From: Pogona vitticeps
Lineage: Eukaryota > Chordata > Lepidosauria > Squamata > Agamidae
Assembly: GCF_051106095.1 (NCBI RefSeq)
Contig: NC_135788.1
Coordinates: 40,395,501-40,459,500 of the forward strand
Direction: 5' to 3'
DNA: 64,000 nt
The notes beneath the pieces are model-generated. The model saw nothing but the letters and a program-made list of their open reading frames with translations. It made no database searches and had not been told where the DNA came from. The first letter of the stretch is position 1. Each line of letters begins with the position of its first letter. The position numbers and the translations under genes were made by a program. Below, in pieces: positions 59,580-64,000 of this stretch.

Positions 59580-60890
59580 CCTCCCATGTTTGGCCTGCCG
59601 GGTAACAATACCTTGACCAAAATTTGTCATCCCTCTTTGTGATGCAGTTCATCACCTTTATAAATATCTGGTCCAGCAGAGACTTTTTGCCCCTCTCCGA
59701 GGTAGAGCCATGTTGTCCTCAAGAGACAAGAATCTGGAAAGCAGCAGAGGCTCGCTGTCAGCATAACCAAAAAAGAGAGAGGAAAAGACCTCAGAAGATG
59801 TTTCCTTGAGCAAAAGATCCAGGGCAGGGAAGTTCATTCTAACTTGCTGCTTATGTTGCATTTGTGTCTGTCCACCAAAATCACCAGCAGGGCTGGCAAT
59901 TGATGACAGCTCCAAAGAGGGAAAAGAGTCAGAGGCATAACACCATTACCAGGTAAAGTATTCTAACAGTTTGGGGACTGAAATAGGTGGCAGGGAAGGC
60001 CAGGGAGTCCTCTGGAGGCGGAAGCGGCTTTCCCGGGAGGGGGGGTGTTAGACCGGCCCTACCAGAGAAGACCCAAGACCTTTTGTCAGATAAAACAACT
60101 GGGGTCAGGAAACCAAGGGTTTTATATTTCATCTGCTGCAGCTGCATTTATACCCTGCCAAGGGAATCACCAGGAAACAAGAATGGTGAACAATCTGGAG
60201 CCTCCCCGCCTCTCCTTCCTCCTCCTGCACCGCAGGAATAAAGAAGTTCCCTGAATGCCCGCAATATTTTTCGCTGGGCTTGAGCTGGGACTGCGATTCC
60301 CAGAGTCCTTTGAGGCAGCTCAAATGATACCAACATCAGGTAAAGTATTCTAACAATTAGGGACTGAAATAGGTGGCAGGGAAGTCCAGGGAGTCCTCCG
60401 GAGGTGGAGGCAGCTTTCCCAGGGAGTTAGACAGGGCCTACCAGGAGTTCCGTTGGCAAGTAGATTCAAAATTTTGCAGCCGGAGCTGTTCGTTTCTTGG
60501 ATTGAGTCATCATGGAAAACAGCTTGGCAACAACTTCTAAAAACAAAAAAAGAGGAAAAGACCCCAGACCTTTCCTCCCACAAAACAAGTGGGGTGAGGA
60601 AGACAAATCTGTTTTACTGCCTTTGTTGCAATTACCTTTATACTCCTGTGCCACCCCCCAAGGAAATCACCCATTTCCAGAAGTCACAGCTCCAGTGAAC
60701 AAGATATGGAGGCATGATACCAACATATAAACTGGGGGGGGGGGTTTAGACTGGGCCTACCAGAGAAGACCCAAGACCTTTGATCGGATAAAACAACTGC
60801 AGTCAGGAAACCAAGGGTTTTATACTTCATCTGTTGCAGCTGCATTTATACCCCGCCAAGGGACTCACCAGCAGACAAGAACAACGGTGC
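59580..60890. repeat. Tandem array of ~385-bp units
   Basis: Two clear full units begin at 59952 and 60339 (GGTAAAGTATTCTAACA, GGGACTGAAATAGGTGGCAG, CAGGGAGTCCTC), a period of 387 bp. A partial unit runs from about 60718 to 60890 and nearly repeats the middle of the first (CTACCAGAGAAGACCCAAGACC, AACCAAGGGTTTTATA). A more diverged unit seems to occupy about 59580-59950. On the minus strand each good unit contains GGGTATAAATGCAGCTGCAG or a relative, a TATA-like motif. No protein is recognised. It lies about 100 bp upstream of the receptor exon. Confidence 0.75.
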
Positions 60891-60969
60891 ATTGGTGCAA
60901 AAATCATTGAACTGATTCATATATGATTTCTTTGGGATGTTTCTTATCCATATGTTCAATAGCAATCTT

Positions 60970-60988
60970 TCTTTTTTTTCTGCCCTAG
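60970..60988 (+). promoter_or_regulatory. Splice acceptor of the nicotinic receptor exon
   Basis: A pyrimidine tract (TCTTTCTTTTTTTTCTGCCC) followed by TAG immediately before the exon. A textbook 3' splice site. Confidence 0.8.
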
Positions 60989-61033
60989 ATTGAACTTGAG
61001 CAGATCATGACCACCAATGTATGGCTCAATCAG
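60989..61033 (+). CDS. Exon 3 of a neuronal nicotinic acetylcholine receptor beta subunit (CHRNB4/CHRNB2 type)
   Basis: The exon is exactly 45 bp, the length of exon 3 throughout the nicotinic receptor family, and encodes [15 protein letters not shown]. Human CHRNB4 and CHRNB2 have [10 protein letters not shown] at the same place, with nearby differences only at the ends. Alpha subunits and CHRNB3 read NQ(M/L/I)MTTNVW or similar and fit less well. The protein is a pentameric cation channel subunit opened by acetylcholine; this segment lies in the extracellular ligand-binding domain, in an early beta strand. The acceptor is a long pyrimidine tract ending TAG and the donor is CAG|GTAATC. Exon 2 (upstream) and exon 4 (about 110 bp in the family, starting with a Trp-rich stretch) were looked for and not found, so the introns are long. 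CHRNB4 is slightly favoured over CHRNB2 by codon distance. Confidence 0.78.
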
Positions 61034-61316
61034 GTAATCATCCCATGGATCTTCAGTTTAAACCTCCCAAACTGGAGCAGAAACAACGAAGCAGATACTT
61101 TATATTTACAGCATCTGACCCTGATCTCCCAGTGACCATTTACATACCTCTCTTCATGCGCAGGATGCATTCCAAGAAAATGGAGCCCTCGGCAGTAAAT
61201 GGGGCAGTAATATTGTCCTTTCTGTCAGGAATTCTGGAGGCTTTGGCACAAAGTGGGGAGATAGGGCTCCAGATATTTTGGCGGTCTGGTTTACCACTAG
61301 CACAAGGTGAGCTGCC

Positions 61317-61536
<220 letters not shown>

Positions 61537-63019
61537 CAGGCACCTGTTGGCGGCTGATAATGGCATTTGCTTTGTTGAGACTAAAGAAATAATTGAAAGC
61601 CCTTACTTGATGTAAACAAAGTTCCTATGGAGCCCGAAGGAAACAATATTTCATCTAACCTAGGTACAGCCCTCCCTATGTCCTCAGAATCCAAAAACAT
61701 GAGAGTCCAGAAATGGTGGAAATATTGTTTGGCAAGAAAACGTCTTGCTCCCATGGATGGAATAGAGATGCCGTTTATAAGGAAATGTTTTTGGTGATCA
61801 TTATTTGGAAAACTCAACTGAAACAAAACAAAACATCCCAACTCATGGCTGGAATTTGCAGCTGTGTGTAGCTGCCTTTGCCTTTCAGTGCATGGATATC
61901 AGAAGCCTGGGAAATGGATCATATAATGACACACAAAAACTAGTAACGTCAGCATAATTTGAGGAATTCCTCTTTTCCATCCACTTCATGGTGAAAGGAT
62001 GGCTGGGCACAAAGGATAGGATTAGGGTGCCAGGGTTGCCTGATCTAAGAAATAAGCAGTAAGAAGAGTATACTAAGCAACCACTTTGCAATCTGTGTCA
62101 CTTTACATGTGTTCTGCCATGAGAACACGTTGTCCCATTTTCTCCTATTTAAAAAAACAACAACAATGTAGACCCAAAGGAAATTTGATTCTCAAAATTG
62201 TCTTTTAAAAAATTACCTCTCTCTAGAATTCTTTTTATTGCCATGCTCCAGGGTGGGTTATTCAGCCTGTGCTCATTGGTCATTCACCTCTGGCAGCTGT
62301 ATACATTAGCAAAGAATGGAAGAAGTCTGTGGCTGTGCTGGAAAACTACATTTGATCCCCTAAATTAAAGCCATATGGACATCCTGAGGCTGCAAAAAAG
62401 TGCTTCATCAGTGACAAAATTGCCTACCACTGGTTCTGAGTGAAGCATCAAGGGGTGCTGGCAGAAATGCACTGTATCTGTTTCTTTTGTAGAACTCTCC
62501 AACAAAGCCAATTATTTTGCTACTTTACATTACTTTGATAGGCTGGAATGTTCATTCTTATTGATAGCAACTTACGTCCTTTCAGTACCTTGTTTTGTGA
62601 CCTATGGTAAAACTCTGGAAACTGACAACTACTGTTATTTCAGACAAATGAAATTTAAAACTTGCTTTTTTAAAAAAAAAAAGCACCATGGCTTCTGAAT
62701 GAGAAGCGGAGATGCCAGCTTATTCCACAACTCAGCCCCATCTGTTAAGTGATTGTTGTGCCGACTGTGCAAGGCGATCCGGAGAGCTGGGCAGATGGTG
62801 CTTTACCAACCATACGGCTTGTGTGAAATGTGTAAGTCACAGCTTTCTGGCAAACATCACCAGTCTTGGAGTCATGTGACCAATCTCAAATATTGGTCAT
62901 ACAGACAGATTAAAATGCCAGAGTAGATCAATTTGTACATTAGCTGTCACAAAGTAAAGTTCATAAAAACCCATCCTCAAACATCGCTATTGGGTTAAAG
63001 CAACCTTCCCCAATCTGGC
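61537..63019. other. Unassigned, probably intronic
   Basis: No exon 4 of the receptor or other coding segment recognised. A GC-richer block at about 62740-62850 stands out from its AT-rich surroundings but gives no known protein. Confidence 0.4.
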
Positions 63020-63118
63020 TTCTTGAAGATGAGTTGAACCATAATACCTATTATCCCCAGCCAGTATGGCTATTGCACTGTGGATATGATAGGATCTGCA
63101 GTTCAACACATCTAGAGG
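63020..63118. repeat. Small foldback repeat (TAGTCCAAC-type)
   Basis: The left arm (TTGAAGATGAGTTGAACCATAATACC) pairs imperfectly with the right arm (GGATCTGCAGTTCAACACATCTAG) around a centre containing TATCCCCAGCCAGTATGGC. This resembles a very common small palindromic amniote repeat. A weaker relative lies near 23450-23550. Confidence 0.45.
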
Positions 63119-64000
63119 ATCCCAGCTTCAGAAAGACTGGCTGAAAGGCACATTATGGCCTATCTTATACACTACATCAATATTCAGTGTTCACTGGTCA
63201 CAATAAACATATGATGTGCAAAGCTTGGGAAAGTTATTTTCTCAGATGATACCTTTCATATCCTTGCAGCCAGTGCAGCTGCTAGTCATGTTGACTGCAG
63301 GACACTAGGAGTTGTCCTACAAATAGGGTCGTCACATGCCTACATTTAGGGAGAGAGGTCTTTCATTTGAAATGTTGCCAAAGGACAACTCTCTTTTGGT
63401 GTCCCCCATTTGAAGGACAACGTGGTCCAAATATAGTTTTTAAAAGCGTGCTGCTTAAAGACAAAGAATCATAAGAAAGGAGAGCAGGAACTGCAGGGTC
63501 ACGAAATGAGAAGGCTGATGGGCTAGGTGATCACCAGATAATTAGAATAGCAAATAGTCTTAGAGAGAGGAGTTAAAGGAGTCAGCCACACACACAAGGA
63601 TGTCTGCCAGCAGTGCTCCTGAAGGGCAACTAGAAGAAGAGGACCTCGAATAAGACTGCCCTGCCCCCAAGAGGACTGTGTTTTATTAACCTTACAAGCT
63701 CACAGATAGTTGGCAGAGTTCAGATAGGACAATGGTTACTTAATGCCATTAGAACTGGCCCAAATAAAGGCTTTGAAGTTAGCTCCCTATCACTTTGAGA
63801 AAGAGGAAGAATGGGTAGCCACGCCTCCTCTCAGAAGCAGCTGTGACGTCATCCAGGAGAGTGTTCTCTACTACTGTAGAATCAGAGAACAGCTTAGCAA
63901 CTTTGGGGAGGGGCGTTCCACCACAAGAAACCTTGGAGTTATCCCATTCATGTATAACAGCAGCTAGGCACACAGGTTACCTACTCACAGTCTTCCTCAT
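63119..64000. other. Unassigned, probably intronic
   Basis: No coding or classifiable repeat seen up to the window edge. Confidence 0.4.

Noticed and set aside
59580-60890. CRISPR-like array
   Set aside because: Units are ~385 bp with no short constant repeat and unique spacer pattern, and this is a vertebrate genome.

Overview
The window looks like a gene-poor stretch of a squamate reptile (lizard or snake) nuclear genome. The evidence is a BovB (RTE) LINE, tRNA-headed SINEs with tails of the kind common in squamates, hAT and Tc1/mariner miniature elements, Ty1/copia, Ty3/gypsy and Ngaro-like retroelements side by side, and long GT, TATG, TTG and GATA arrays. The species cannot be named from sequence alone.

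Only one host coding exon is supported. It is a 45-bp exon at 60989-61033 (+) with a strong polypyrimidine/AG acceptor and a GT donor. It encodes 15 residues that match exon 3 of the neuronal nicotinic acetylcholine receptor beta subunits (CHRNB4/CHRNB2 type). No neighbouring exon was recognised, so at least 2.9 kb downstream, and probably much of the upstream sequence, is intron or flank.

Layout. 1-17 kb: mostly old, unassigned sequence with palindromic mini-repeats, a LINE 3' remnant, a SINE nested in a SINE, a small hAT element with an 8-bp target duplication, and a long GT array. 17.2-23.3 kb: a SINE, then a BovB copy with a 13-bp target duplication, interrupted by a very young Ty1/copia element whose two 394-bp LTRs look identical. 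27.0-31.1 kb: an old Sushi-type Ty3/gypsy fossil carrying a Tigger-like mini-element. 32.5-38.3 kb: a young, nearly whole Gmr1-like gypsy element with 841-bp LTRs, a SCAN-like capsid and integrase upstream of reverse transcriptase. 38.6-43.4 kb: an old Ngaro/DIRS-like tyrosine-recombinase element with an SGNH-hydrolase-like tail. 46-54 kb: two more Tigger-like mini-elements, a foldback element, SINE fragments (one leading into a TTG/TGC array), and a 1.25-kb GC-rich hAT-like element inside a SINE. 54.5-55.9 kb: a 5'-truncated LINE with its own 3' terminus repeated in inverted orientation at the other end. 56-64 kb: microsatellites, a second copy of an unclassified repeat, a tandem array of ~385-bp units just upstream of the receptor exon, the exon, a GGAT/GATA array, and unassigned sequence.

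The most notable points are the nested young copia with a half-tRNA-type primer site, the SCAN-like Gmr1 element whose LTR is coding in two overlapping frames, the inverted-end LINE, and the tandem array next to the nicotinic receptor exon.
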